Positions 10,501 to 20,168 are shown, counted from the first letter of the stretch. The stretch: DNA of 21,969 bases from Actinomortierella ambigua (GCA_016098155.1 JAAAJB010000578.1:1-21969), one strand, 5' to 3'. Notes: generated by a model from the letters alone, not told the origin. A program made the numbers and translations.

Positions 10501-11442
10501 GATTGCCCGCGCCAATGCCACGGCTGCATCAACAGCTCAGCGACTTGTCGCTGGCTTTCAACGGCAACAGCAACAGCATCAAGACCAGCACCAGCATGGC
10601 GATGGCGGCCACATAGAGTCTGTCGCTGCAGAGGAGAACCTGTCCATCTCGGGAAGTCAGCAACGGTATCAGCTGATTCAAAACCTTGCTCGGAGCAGAG
10701 GTGTTGATACTCAAATGAGTAATAGCAACAGAGTTAGCCCCAGCAACAGTGCTGGCAGTCCCAATGCCAGCACCAACAGCAACAACAATACCAGCAATAG
10801 TAGCGGCGCCAACCTGAGTAGCAGCGGTAACAGCAGCGGTAACAGCAACGCAAACCAAGCAGGTGGTGGATTCCCTAGCTCAAGCCATGTCCTCTCCTCC
10901 CAATCCGTGGAGGCACATGAAGCATCAGCCAACTCACTGGATAATAAGATGCATCAGATTTCAGGTGGCCGGTTGGGGGGCAACCACGCTGTCGCTGGGT
11001 CCTCCGTGGTCAGGTTACAGTACAAGGCGACATCAGCCGACGTGGACGATCAGCTGGAGGAGGAGTTCCGGGAAGAGTGCTCGAAATATGGCCCTGTCAT
11101 CCAGGTGCATGTCTTACCGCTATCTGGCCAGTTCCTCAAGATTTTTATCCAATTTGGATCAGTTGCTGGTGAGATGATGCTCTAGTTCATTCTATTCCTC
11201 CTGATTTCTTTCTTTTCTTCCTGCTCCATTCCATTTTATGACCAATCTAACATATCTGTTGCCTCACCACGCCTTGTTATGCACGTTTTTTTTTTTTTTT
11301 TTTTTTTTCGTTTCTGCTCTTGGTTTTCAACATAGACGCAAGATCAGCAGCGGCGCAGTTGAATGGGCGCCAGTTTGATGGCAAAACGATCCAGGCGACC
11401 ATGTACGATATGAATGATTACTTTTCGAATCGACTGGTGTAA
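7567..11442 (+). CDS. PUF60: Poly(U)-binding splicing factor PUF60 orthologue
   Basis: Nuclear RNA-binding splicing factor that, in animals, binds poly-U tracts with U2AF during 3' splice-site choice. Seven exons, 7567..7783, 7962..8074, 8269..8623, 8941..9059, 9352..9386, 10258..11168 and 11336..11442, give 618 residues (human about 559); introns are 178, 194, 317, 292, 871 and 167 nt, all phase-consistent. Order: Ser/Glu-rich N-terminus; LSDRQQTALQRAKNFA matching the helix before RRM1; RRM1 with VYVGSI (about 145) and KHRGFCFV (about 182); RRM2 with IYVANV (about 238) and KHAGYGYVQF, rebuilt from the 35-nt exon 5 and exon 6; LSISGSQQR (about 408); an Asn/Ser/Gly-rich linker (about 430-485); and a C-terminal U2AF-homology domain from VVRLQYK (about 530) with the R-x-F loop NGRQFDG (Arg595, Phe597). 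ISGS and R-x-F point to PUF60 rather than U2AF2. Long T runs precede several acceptors. Confidence 0.9.
9187..9248 (+). other. Compact inverted-repeat structure in PUF60 intron 4
   Basis: TCACTCG (9187-9193) and CGAGTGA (9242-9248) can pair around two inner hairpins: an ACCC/GGGT hairpin near 9196-9208, and a perfect 20-base palindrome at 9212-9231 (GAGAGAGCATATGCTCTCTC). The surrounding intron is plain T/C-rich sequence, so this three-way-junction-like block stands out. No known RNA family is recognised. Confidence 0.55.
9676..9783 (+). other. GC-rich island in PUF60 intron 5: possible poison exon or structured RNA
   Basis: Inside the 871-nt intron, a TATCTTCCAG acceptor-like site ends at 9680. 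It is followed by an open stretch that joins in frame to exon 5 (phase 2), reads about 33 codons and ends at TAA (9781-9783). The same stretch can fold: AGATGGC pairs with GCCATCT (about 9687-9752), and GGGTGCC with GGCATTCCC inside. I could not place a good downstream donor. It may be an alternative terminal or poison exon, an intronic RNA, or neither. Confidence 0.35.
11286..11308 (+). repeat. Poly-T run (23 nt) in the last PUF60 intron
   Basis: An uninterrupted T run 27 nt before the acceptor at 11335. It would act as an extreme polypyrimidine tract for U2AF or PUF60 itself. Confidence 0.95.
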
Positions 11443-11705
11443 AAGAGGCGCATGGATGAAGGAGCGTTACTTCTTCAGGAAACACAAGGATCCGGCTTTT
11501 GGACCTTGGTGCCATCCACAAGCACAATATCAACCTCACGGCAATATCTACCCACCAACGACTCGCACTCACCCCCTCTTCCCCCTCAAAAAAAACCTTG
11601 ATCCACCAATGCAACTATTTCTCTATTGACTCCCCTTTTTGATATCATCAACCCCCATTTCTTTTCTCGTCACTTTGTTTCATAAAAAGCTCACACACCA
11701 CGTAC

Positions 11706-11738
11706 GAGCACCGCCAGTCGCTTAAAACCGACGTGCTC
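11706..11738 (+). other. Bulged hairpin in the probable PUF60 3' UTR
   Basis: GAGCAC (11706-11711) pairs perfectly with GTGCTC (11733-11738), and inside it GTCG (11717-11720) pairs with CGAC (11729-11732), leaving a five-base bulge and an eight-base loop CTTAAAAC. It lies 264 nt after the stop codon. A role in 3' end formation or mRNA control is possible but unproven. Confidence 0.45.
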
Positions 11739-12902
11739 AATGTGAGGAGGACAGGCGCCTAAACGGTCAAACAAAAACCCCGCCACAGCGGATCACTGGA
11801 TGCAGATCTCCTAGAAGCACATGCTGTGGACCGGTCGAGCATATCCATGTTTTGTTTTGTTTTGTTTGTTTTTCTTTTTTTTTTTGGATGCAACGCGAAA
11901 GATGCGCGACGGAGTGAGGCTTTGCACACAGGCGAAAGAAAAAAATGAAGACGCTGATGTTCAAGTCGACGTGGAGACCAGCCACTGCGAGAGATCATTT
12001 ACCTTGCATTCAGCACCTTCCCCTCCTTCCTTTTTTTCTTTCCTTAGCTTGGACCCGTCCCTCTGCCGGCCAGATCTTGCCCCTTCTTTTCCATTCCTGC
12101 ATCCTCTTTGACGTCGCTGGGCTTATGACCCAATGGACCTTTTATCTCTCTCTGGAATAGCCTTGTCCCATTCCTCTCTGTAGTTTTCTTTTCGGTAGCC
12201 CTCCCCCTTGGCAATACGATATCGTTTTTATATATATATTTTTCAGCCAAGTGAATGAAACAGAGGCGATAGGCAATACCTTCAAACTTGCCAACTTTGA
12301 TACACCATTCATATCTTTTGTTTGTTTGTTTGCATACCAGCCAGATGAAAGTGCCAAGGTAGAGATGTACGATTCCTTTTACAGACTCAAAACAAAAATG
12401 CTAAGGGATGGTTCGCTTGTTTATTCGTGCTTTTTGAGACTTTTCTCTTTCTTATGACGCTCCAGTGGGTGGGAGCCTCTCTTGGAAGAAGACGTGATGC
12501 AACAATTGGGGAAGAAGGGAGTAAAAAAAAACAAATAAGGCTACTTCTAAATCAATCATAGACGAACCAAGACGAAGAGGGGGAAAAGAAAAAAAGGGAG
12601 AGGAGAAAAAGAACGACAATATTTTTTTTGTGGGAACGAAACTCTCAGAGGCATTCAATGAAGAAGTCCAAGAGCTGACCTTTTTCTTTCTTGCAAAAAA
12701 AAGAGTCGAGGTCACCTCCGAAGCTTCTTTTCCATGTCCTCTGAAAAGGTTGTCCATTGCGAAGAAGAAATGAATGCAGCTTGTGTTTTGTGCCCTTGAC
12801 AGATCTCGAACTGGAGGAGGAGGAGGGGAAAGGGGGAGCTGTTTCCTCTCCTCACCGATCCCTGACCCTTTGAAAACTCCTTCAAGCATGGATGCTGGGG
12901 GT

Positions 12903-12934
12903 TTGGCTGTCTCCCGACCAAAAGAAACAGCCAA
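12903..12934. repeat. CCCGACCAAAAG-loop hairpin, copy 1
   Basis: TTGGCTGT (12903-12910) pairs with ACAGCCAA (12927-12934), with a further TC/GA inner pair. The loop core CCCGACCAAAAG is at 12913-12924. It is identical in copies 2 and 3, while the stem is unrelated to theirs. Confidence 0.75.
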
Positions 12935-12958
12935 GAGTATCCAGACTTGACGGGCGGA

Positions 12959-12970
12959 TTATATAAAAGG
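12959..12970 (+). promoter_or_regulatory. TATA-like box between hairpin copies 1 and 2
   Basis: TTATATAAAAGG on the plus strand, in a region with no plus-strand coding gene downstream. If used, transcription would begin near 12990 and the RNA would carry hairpin copies 2 and 3. Single-motif evidence only. Confidence 0.3.
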
Positions 12971-12971
12971 A

Positions 12972-13005
12972 GAGAAAGGGAGTGACCAAGATATCTCGGT
13001 TTCTT
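12972..13005. repeat. Possible degenerate fourth hairpin of the series
   Basis: AGAAA (12973-12977) pairs with TTTCT (13000-13004), and GAG (12980-12982) with CTC (12995-12997), across a GG/GG internal mismatch. The loop TGACCAAGATAT keeps only GACCAA of the shared core. It sits between copies 1 and 2. It may be coincidental. Confidence 0.35.
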
Positions 13006-13087
13006 TGCTCGTCTGCACCCACTTTTTCAGGGGGGGGGGGGGCAGGCTCTTGTCGCTTCGCGGATGACTTTATCTTGAGGCTGGCAA

Positions 13088-13126
13088 CTTGTTTGTCTTT
13101 CTCCCGACCAAAAGAGAAAAAACAGG
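13088..13126. repeat. CCCGACCAAAAG-loop hairpin, copy 2
   Basis: TTTCTC (13098-13103) pairs with GAGAAA (13114-13119). A second segment CTTGTTT (13088-13094) pairs with AAACAGG (13120-13126, one G-T wobble) across a three-base bulge. Loop core at 13103-13114. Confidence 0.75.
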
Positions 13127-13311
13127 TGGGCCGCTAGCATAAGATCGGTAGCAACAGCAAGGCACCAAGAGAAAAAAAAAGTAGCGTGTGGAGAACTTGG
13201 AGCAGCAAAGAGGAATGTGTGTGGATCGAAATTGGGAACAAGGGGGACAGGGGGGAGGAAGGGGAGGAAGGGGGTGCTGATTTGAATCACCCTTACCAGG
13301 GCCTGGACCTT

Positions 13312-13354
13312 TGGCTCATGCTCTATCCCCGACCAAAAGGATAAAGGAAAGCCA
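13312..13354. repeat. CCCGACCAAAAG-loop hairpin, copy 3
   Basis: TATCC (13324-13328) pairs with GGATA (13339-13343), and the outer TGGCT (13312-13316) pairs with AGCCA (13350-13354) across an internal loop. Loop core at 13328-13339. This is the copy nearest the CPA2 stop, about 430 nt beyond it on the minus strand. Confidence 0.75.
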
Positions 13355-13779
13355 TGCAAGTCCATGAAACAAAAAAGGGCCCAACCCCCCTCCCCCTCCC
13401 CTACTCTTTGTTGATATTGTCCGGATCACCCCCAAAGAGGATCGAAGCATAGATCAGGCCAAGAGAGTGGAGTGAAAGAAAGGTAGAGTGAAAAAGAACA
13501 GGGAATAAAAAGGCTGACCATCCAGCAGCGAAAGAATCGCATGAAAAATAGAACAAGGAGAAAGGAAGAAGGGAAAAAAGATATGAAATGCAAAAAGGAG
13601 AAGGTTTTTGACGAACTAGTGGTACAATAGGAGGAGCGAGAGTGGATGCCAAAAAAAAATGCGAATCAAAGAAAACGAGCAAATGCAAATGAACAGCAAG
13701 TGGAGGGTATTAAAGGGTGTGTGCGTGTCAGGGCGATAGTGGTGGCGAAAAAAAAAAGGACAGACAAGATTGCCTTCAC

Positions 13780-16700
13780 TTAATAACGACCACCGACAAA
13801 CTCAGACCAGGACTTGACCTCCTCAGGGATTGCCGTCGACTTGCCAGCGGCCTTGAGCGCCGCCTTGCGCTGCTCGTTCTTGTTGAGGGCCTCGACAAAG
13901 AGGGCACCACACTTCTCGTCGTTGATCAAGGGAATACCAGCATCGACACCGGCACGGCGGATCATGTACTCCTTGTCCAGCACATCGAGCGCACGGTTAC
14001 GGGCCAGCGAGATGACCATCTTGACACCTTCCTTGGCCAGACCCTTGTGCATCTGGGGCAAGTTGTCGGGCGCGGGCACGTACTTGACCTCAATGCCAGC
14101 CTGGTTCAGCTTCTCCTGCGTGTGTTTGGACATGGTCACGACCTGGACGCCATACTCCTTCAGACCCTTGGCCACCGAGGCCAGGTCCTTGTCCGTCGTC
14201 AGCTCGTCCGAGCTCAGCAGCACTGTCGAGTCCTTGGGGGGCAGCTTAAAGTTCTGGACCGACTGCAGCGCCGCCAGGTAGGCCTCCTCCTTGTCGCGAC
14301 CAAAGCAGGCAACCTCGCCCGTCGAGGCCATCTCGACTCCCAGGAACGGGTCGGCGCCACCCAGACGGGTCCACGAGAACTGGGGCACCTTGACCGCCTG
14401 GTAGTCGTACTCCTTGGCCATCAGGTCCTGGGGCTCGGGCACATCCTGGTCACACAGGGCCTTGGTGGCCGTCGTGATAAAGTTGTGGCCCAGCACCTTG
14501 GACACGAAGGGGAACGAGCGCGAGGCACGGATGTTGCACTCGATAACCTTCAGCACGGGCTCCGTGGTGGTGTTGTTGCCGTCGCCGACGGGCTGGTGGA
14601 TGATCTGCATGTTGAAGGGGCCAGTGATCTGGAAGGCCTTGGCCACCTTCTCGGCAATGTTCTTGAGCTTGCCCTTGGTCGCATCGGGCAGATCGCGCGA
14701 TGGCAGGACCAAGGTTGCATCACCAGAGTGCACACCGGCGTTCTCGACGTGCTCCGAAATGGCGTGGACGACCAGCTTGCCGTTGTGGGCCACGGCATCC
14801 ACGTCAATCTCCTGAGCACCTGCAATAAACTTGGTGATCACCACCGGGTGCAGAGGCGAAACGTTCGCGGCCATGGTCAGGCAGCGCTGCAGGGCCTCGG
14901 GCGTGTGCGCGACGTTCATCGCGGCACCGGACAGGACGTACGAAGGGCGGACGAGGACAGGGTAGCCGACCTGGTCTGCAAACTGTGTGGCCTGGTCAAG
15001 CGAGGTGAGCTCCTTCCACTGGGGCTGGTCAACGCCGATGCTGTCGAGGACCTTGCTGAACTTGTAACGATCCTCGGCGGCGTCGATCATGACCGGGGAA
15101 GTGCCGAGCACGTTGGCGTTGTTCTCGTGCAGCTTGAGGGCAATGTTCTGGGGCAGCTGACCACCGACCGAGACCACCACGGCCTGGGCGTGCTCCTGCT
15201 CGTAAATGTCCATCACACGCTCGTACGACAACTCTTCAAAGTACAGGCGGTCGCACTCGTCAAAGTCCGTCGAGACCGTCTCGGGGTTGTAGTTGACCAT
15301 CACGGTCTTCTTGCCGAGCTCGCGCAGGGCGCGGATGCACGAGACACCGCACCAGTCAAACTCGACCGACGAACCAATGCGGTAAACACCCGAGCCGAGC
15401 ACCATCGTGCCCTTGTCCGTAAAGTCCACATCGTGCGACGACGCGTTGTAGGTCGTGTAAAGGTAGTTGGTGTCCGCAGGGAACTCGGCTGCCAACGTAT
15501 CGATACGCTTCACAAATGGAGTGATGCCCATGGTCTTGCGCGTCTGACGAACAATCTCCTCGGTCGTCTTCTTGCCCAGGAGCGCGGCAATCTGGGTATC
15601 CGAGAAACCCTTACGCTTGGCCTCATGCATCAGCTCGACGGGCAGGCTAGTGATGTCAAACTTGGTCAGCTCCTTGTTCACACGGACAATGTTGTTGAGC
15701 TTGTGCAGGAACCACTTGTCGATCTTGGTGATGTCGTGCACCTTGTCGACCGAGTAACCGCGGTTCAGCATCGCATCACCCACAGCGAACAGGCGACGAT
15801 CCGTTGGGTTGGCCAGCACCTTGTCGACATCGGGGAACTCCAACGACTGGAAGCCCTTGAACTGAGGATCGACCTGACGGATCGCCTTCTGGAACGACTC
15901 TTCGAATGTGCGACCAATGGCCATGACCTCACCGACCGACTTCATCGACGAGCCAACCTCACGAGCCACGTGCTGGAATTTGGCCAAGTCCCATCGGGGG
16001 ATCTTGGTCACAATATAGTCCAGCGAAGGCTCGAAGCAGGCCGTCGTGGTCTTGGTGACCGAGTTGCGCAGGTTGGGGAGCGTGTGACCGAGCGCAATCT
16101 TGGCAGCAATGAAAGCCAGGGGATAGCCAGTAGCCTTGGAGGCAAGAGCACTATATTATTGAAGGATGGGAACAAAAGAATCAGGTAAGGAGAGCAGGTC
16201 CTATGCAGAGATTTTCAACAATGATCCAGCTAGCACAGTCTTTGATCTTGTTGTTTTCTTACCTGGAGCGACTCAGACGAGCATTGACTTCAATGACCTT
16301 GTATTCCAAGCTCTCGGGGTGCAGAGCATACTGCACGTTACATTCACCAACGACACCCAAGTGACGGATAATCTTGATGGCAGCAGTGCGGAGCATATGG
16401 TACTCCTCATCGCTGAGGGTCTGCGAGGGGGCAACGACGATCGAGTCGCCCGTGTGCGTACCAAGGGGATCAAAGTTCTCCATGTTGCAGACCGTGATAC
16501 AGTTGTTGGCCGCATCACGGACGACCTCGTACTCAACCTCCTTCCAGCCACGCATCGACTTTTCGACCAGGATCTGGGGCGAAAGCGTCAGCGACTTTGT
16601 ACTAAGCTGCGTCAGCTCGGTCGCGTTGGCGGCAAAACCGGATCCCAGACCGCCGAGCGAAAAGGCCGAGCGGATAATGACTGGGTAGCCAATCTCCTCA

Positions 16701-18180
16701 GCGGCCTTGAGCGCATCATCGACAGTGTTGACTGCAGTCGACTGGGCGACAGGGATATCGATTTCTTTAAACACCCAAGAAAATTTGAAGAAGGGAAGGG
16801 GGGGGGCGGAAATGTTAGCTGACAGAGAAATTGGATGTAGCCAATGAAAAATGAACAACAGCATGAGGTAGTATTTACCAGCAAGCGCCTTTGCAAACAA
16901 ATCACGATCCTCGGAGACAAGCAGGGTGCGGATCGGAGTGCCGAGGACCTTGACGTTGAGGCGATCAAAGATACCCATTTTGTCGAGCTGGATACCGCAG
17001 TTGAGGGCAGTCTGTCCACCAAAGGTAAGCAGGATACCGTCGGGACGCTCGCGCTCGATGATGTACTCGAGGTACTCGGGAGTAACGGGCAAAAAGTAGA
17101 CGGTGTCGGCGAGGGCATGCGAGGTCTGGATGGTAGCGATGTTGGGGTTGACCAAGACTGTCTCGATGTTGGACTCCTTGAGGGCCTTGATCGCCTGTGA
17201 GCCTGTTTTTTTTTATTGAAGGGAGGAAGGAAAGTCAGATCAAGGTTGATGAGCTCCAAGTGACTGTTCCTTGGCTGTTGGTACAAAAATCAATCCCGCC
17301 GGGGTAGTCAGGAAGCAATTGTGTGGATCGCGAAGAAGGGCCAGCAGCCAGCACAATCATATTTCTGTAACTGACAGAAGGACATGGCTCGATCTCTCCC
17401 TGCTCAACCTTTTTTCTCTGTTTTCCGATAAGATCGGCCTGGATCTATGTTGCCACCCCTCCCTCCCCCCCCCATCATTTCGATCCAGTCGCCACTCCCC
17501 ACTCACCATGCCCCTCCTCTATTCCTGGCTGAGCAGGCCGACGATTCTGCCTTTCGCAACCTTTGTCCAGTGAGGAACATCACTCTAGCTCTCATCCTTT
17601 TCATTCTGTCCATATTTGTCTTCCTCTCCTCATCCCTCCCCCCCCCTCAAGCTCGCCCGTGTATTTTTTTTTCTTTTTGTTCTGCCATCATCGGCTCAGT
17701 AGACATACCCGAGTAGTCAAACTCTCCGGCCTGGCCAATCGTCAAACCGCCCGAACCGACGACAAGGACCTTCTTGACATCGACGAGGGGCACGTTATCG
17801 AGAATGGCCTCCGAGACAATCTTCTTTGCTCCCTGGGTGGACGAGGACACTGCTGCATGCTCCTGCTGGAACAACATGGCGCCGGTGGAAAAGAGGCGCT
17901 GGGGCTGCATAACAGCAGCAAGCGACTTGGCGCCCATCTGACCCAACTGCATCGCCTTGAGGTTCTTGTTGGCGACGACACTCGAGAGAAGAGGGGTGCT
18001 ACTCATGGCCGACGAACGCGAGTGGTGGTGCAGCATCGCCTTGGTCGACAACAAAGGGGTCGTCTTTGCCGATCCGCGCGAGCTAGCCATGAGCGACGAC
18101 TTGAGGAGAGTCGCAGGCGTTCCATGGGAGGAGGCAGCCGAGATGGACTGCTGGGCTTTGCTGTAGAATTGCTTGTACAT
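13780..18180 (-). CDS. CPA2: Carbamoyl-phosphate synthase large subunit, arginine-specific, mitochondrial
   Basis: Makes carbamoyl phosphate from bicarbonate, ammonia (channelled from the glutaminase small subunit, not in this window) and 2 ATP for arginine synthesis. Exons 18180..17709, 17202..16879, 16764..16263 and 16150..13780 give 1222 residues; introns are 506, 114 and 112 nt, all in phase. Residues 1 to about 115 are Ser/Ala/Lys/Arg-rich with QRLFSTGA, a typical mitochondrial presequence. Then come [23 protein letters not shown] (split by intron 1), two ATP-grasp halves (first with [16 protein letters not shown] and [20 protein letters not shown], second with [10 protein letters not shown] and [15 protein letters not shown]), and a C-terminal MGS-like domain from about 1074. 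Standalone large chain without fused DHOase/ATCase means arginine-type, not URA2/CAD. Yeast Cpa2 is about 1118 residues; the excess is the presequence. Exons are strongly GC-biased at third positions compared with neighbours, suggesting high expression. Confidence 0.93.
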
Positions 18181-18417
18181 GTTGAAGAATCAAATAAAGG
18201 TGTGGACTGGGCAGCTGGTCAGGCTGAAGGAAGAAAGGAGAAGAAACAAAAAAAAAGGAGGATGAAGGAGGAGGGAGAGGGGGATTGTTGGCACTACGAT
18301 TGATACTTGGTCGGCTATCAACGAATTGTCAACGGGAGGGGTAGGGGGTCGTTGGTGAACAAGAAAGAAAAGATGAAGAAGAAAAAAAAAAGCCTCCGAG
18401 AGACACGAGGCGTGTAC

Positions 18418-18426
18418 ATTTATATA
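18418..18426 (-). promoter_or_regulatory. TATA box of the CPA2 gene
   Basis: TATATAAAT on the minus strand, about 240 nt before the CPA2 ATG. The stretch between them is a CT-rich leader with no ATG, so no upstream ORF of the arginine-attenuator kind is present. This agrees with that peptide being known from the small-subunit gene. Confidence 0.6.
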
Positions 18427-19105
18427 CCTTGTGGAGGGGTTGACTCTGATGTTTGATCTGCTCTGCAGGCCCACCCACATCCTCGATGATTCACAATTTA
18501 GAGTTTTTGATGCACCCTCATACGCCAAATATCAACTTTTTTTTTTCAGGGTTGGCCGTTGGCACAATGCCTCTTTTTCCCTGTGTGTTTGCGTCTGTGT
18601 GTTCATGTATGCTTGTTGTTTTGGTCGTTTTCGTTCTTTGTTCCATCCTTCTTCCTTCTATCAAGACGTTCATCCGCCCTATTCCCCCTGTGGGAATACT
18701 TTTACCTTCACTCTCTCACTCTACAGTATTTCCTCCCCCGCTCTCCTATCATCTCACCCCCCCTCCCCCATGTGACTTGTTATCGCAATTGATCTTGTGG
18801 CTGGGGCGCTGATCACCAACAACATATAAAAAGTTGAGCAAACTTGAAAAACTTGAATCTCTATCCTCCCCACCCCTCTCATTGCAGTGATCAGCGCACT
18901 CACATTGTAAGTCTCTCCTTCCAACCACTCATCCCACCTACCCTTCTCCATCATTCTCCCTTGTGTGCGCAAGATGAACATTATACTGGCACCAGTCTGA
19001 TTAAATATGCAGACAAAATCCCGAACCATCAATACGCAGATCGGTTCCTGACGCAACACATTCAACAACCTCATTCTGTAAAGAGTGCCCTTTACATCTC
19101 GAGAT

Positions 19106-19327
19106 TCAATGAAAAAGCATTTGTATGCTAACCAATACGCGCTTTCTTTGATTGTGTTTAATCTTTTTTAGAAACCCTTGCTTGCCATCTTGACCTACGC
19201 CGTCCTTCGAGGCTTTGGAGATCACAGACGTGTACGCTCCTCCCGAAGTGGCATGCCTTGATGTAGCAAGTCGTTTGGTAGGATGTGCGCTGATTGCAAG
19301 CTTGGATACCCGGGGGGCGGGGGTCAT
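19106..19327 (-). CDS. Possible small presequence-like ORF, unrecognised
   Basis: An ATG at 19327 opens 73 codons. The first 50 residues are rich in Ser, Thr, Ala, Lys and Arg and lack acids until GGAYTSVISKASKDGVG, which resembles a fungal mitochondrial targeting sequence followed by a soluble segment. The C-terminal third (LKKIKHNQRKRV) reads less naturally. A GG|GTTTCT site after KQG could instead start an intron to an acceptor near 19059. No family is recognised; it may be chance. Confidence 0.22.
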   Translation of the reverse strand: MTPAPRVSKLAISAHPTKRLATSRHATSGGAYTSVISKASKDGVGQDGKQGFLKKIKHNQRKRVLVSIQMLFH

Positions 19328-19442
19328 GGAAGGACTTAAAGTGAGAGACAATGGAACGTAGCAGGAAGTGGATGAATTGTTGAATAATTAAAAAAAAATG
19401 TTTAAACAAGTTATGATCCTCGATTGTGTGTTTGACCAGTAA

Positions 19443-19462
19443 GGAGAGAGAGAGAGAGAGAG
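19443..19462. repeat. (GA)n microsatellite
   Basis: About ten GA units in the region upstream of CPA2, with no coding role seen. Confidence 0.9.
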
Positions 19463-19853
19463 AATATCTTCTAGCCGTGGCAGCATCAACAAGAACCGGA
19501 TTCGGGTCTTCCGACGTGTTGATGGAAGGCTCATCCATCCTTCAAGGTCTACCCGACAAAAACCACCAAGAGAAGAGAGACACGACACGAGTGAAAAAAT
19601 TCTCTACACACAAAAAAAAACAGCCTATTTTTTTTTCACCACCTGAAGCAAATGCATCGCTTGTGCTGAATCCCATTTCTCTCGCTTCCCTATTTTTCTC
19701 TGCATTTCTCTTTCACGCCCTTCGACTCCAACCTGTCGCAAAGCAAGGTATCTGTAACTATTCGCCACGAGCGTGGTGTCGCGTGGAGTCATGAGAAAAT
19801 CTCCAAACTCCCCAAAAGGTTAATGAATGAACTCCACTCATGAACTCCTCTTA

Positions 19854-20168
19854 TCCTGATGTGCCAAAGGGCTGCAAGTGAAGACATCTTGATGCACCAT
19901 TGTCAAAGGACAGGTACATCCCCGCTCGTGTTTTTTTTTGTATTGTGTTGGCTGCTTTGTACTGTTTGGCTTGCGAATAAGTGTGCTTGGTGGGGGTGCG
20001 ACGGGGACGTTTGCTATTTTCTTTGATCCTACACCTCTGAATGTGCCAAAGAGCAGCAACAGGCGCGACGAGAATGTTTGCTAGTTTCTCTGATCCCTAT
20101 ACTCCTGATGTGCTACAGAGCTGCAGGAGATGCCACTTCGGTGTACCATTGTCACAGGGCAGGTCCAT
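19854..20168. repeat. Diverged direct repeats, about 67-bp units
   Basis: A tandem pair at about 19995-20061 and 20062-20127 aligns from GCGACG...TTTGCTA to the GTGC..AGAGC.GCA end. The TCCTGATGTGCCAAAGGGCTGCA type word occurs at 19854, about 20033 and 20103, and the CACCATTGTCAAAGGACAGGT word follows it in the first (about 19895) and last (about 20144) copies. Copies differ at roughly one base in four to five. The source element is not recognised. Confidence 0.7.

Larger units (their letters stand above)
11443..13779. other. Convergent 2.3-kb region between PUF60 and CPA2
   Basis: Both flanking genes end here, so it should contain two 3' UTRs. No ORF resembles a protein: the longer ones are built from purine or pyrimidine tracts. 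It holds a bulged hairpin at 11706-11738, the CCCGACCAAAAG hairpin series at 12903-13354, a plus-strand TATATAAAAGG near 12959, a G12 tract near 13030, and strongly purine-rich plus-strand sequence from 13360 to 13750. The structured part would be unusually far from the PUF60 stop (1.46 kb) but within 0.9 kb of the CPA2 stop. Confidence 0.6.
18427..19853. other. Gene-poor region upstream of CPA2
   Basis: Mostly T/C-rich low-complexity sequence to about 18780. A plus-strand TATAAAAA at 18825-18832 is followed by an intron-like GTAAGT...CAAG segment (18907-18973), but the reading after it is short and meets stops, so I cannot build a gene. A (GA)n run lies at about 19443-19462. Only the weak minus-strand ORF at 19106-19327 looks at all protein-like. 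Confidence 0.5.

Noticed and set aside
12452..12934. A 160-codon minus-strand frame in the convergent spacer
   Set aside because: Composed of Phe/Ser/Pro/Lys runs from purine/pyrimidine tracts, with no domain-like segment.
13717..16188. An 823-codon open frame on the plus strand
   Set aside because: It is exactly antisense to the large CPA2 exon, and its Leu/Val/Gly/His/Arg-rich text is what GC3-rich coding sequence yields on the opposite strand. It matches no family.
17563..18303. A 246-codon plus-strand frame
   Set aside because: Antisense to CPA2 exon 1 and intron 1, with Pro/Ser/Phe runs from CT-rich intron sequence.
18181..18417. An arginine attenuator peptide upstream ORF for CPA2
   Set aside because: The leader between the TATA box and the CPA2 start contains no ATG on the minus strand.
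18613..18625. TTTTGGTCG, the complement of part of the hairpin loop, near 18.6 kb
   Set aside because: Only nine bases match and no complementary arms flank it.
18825..19131. A plus-strand gene with TATA box, GTAAGT...CAAG intron and SLIKYADKIPNHQ-type reading
   Set aside because: After splicing, the only usable frame meets a TGA at the start of the preceding exon, and the ATG at 18974 gives just eight codons. Kept as a note, not a gene.
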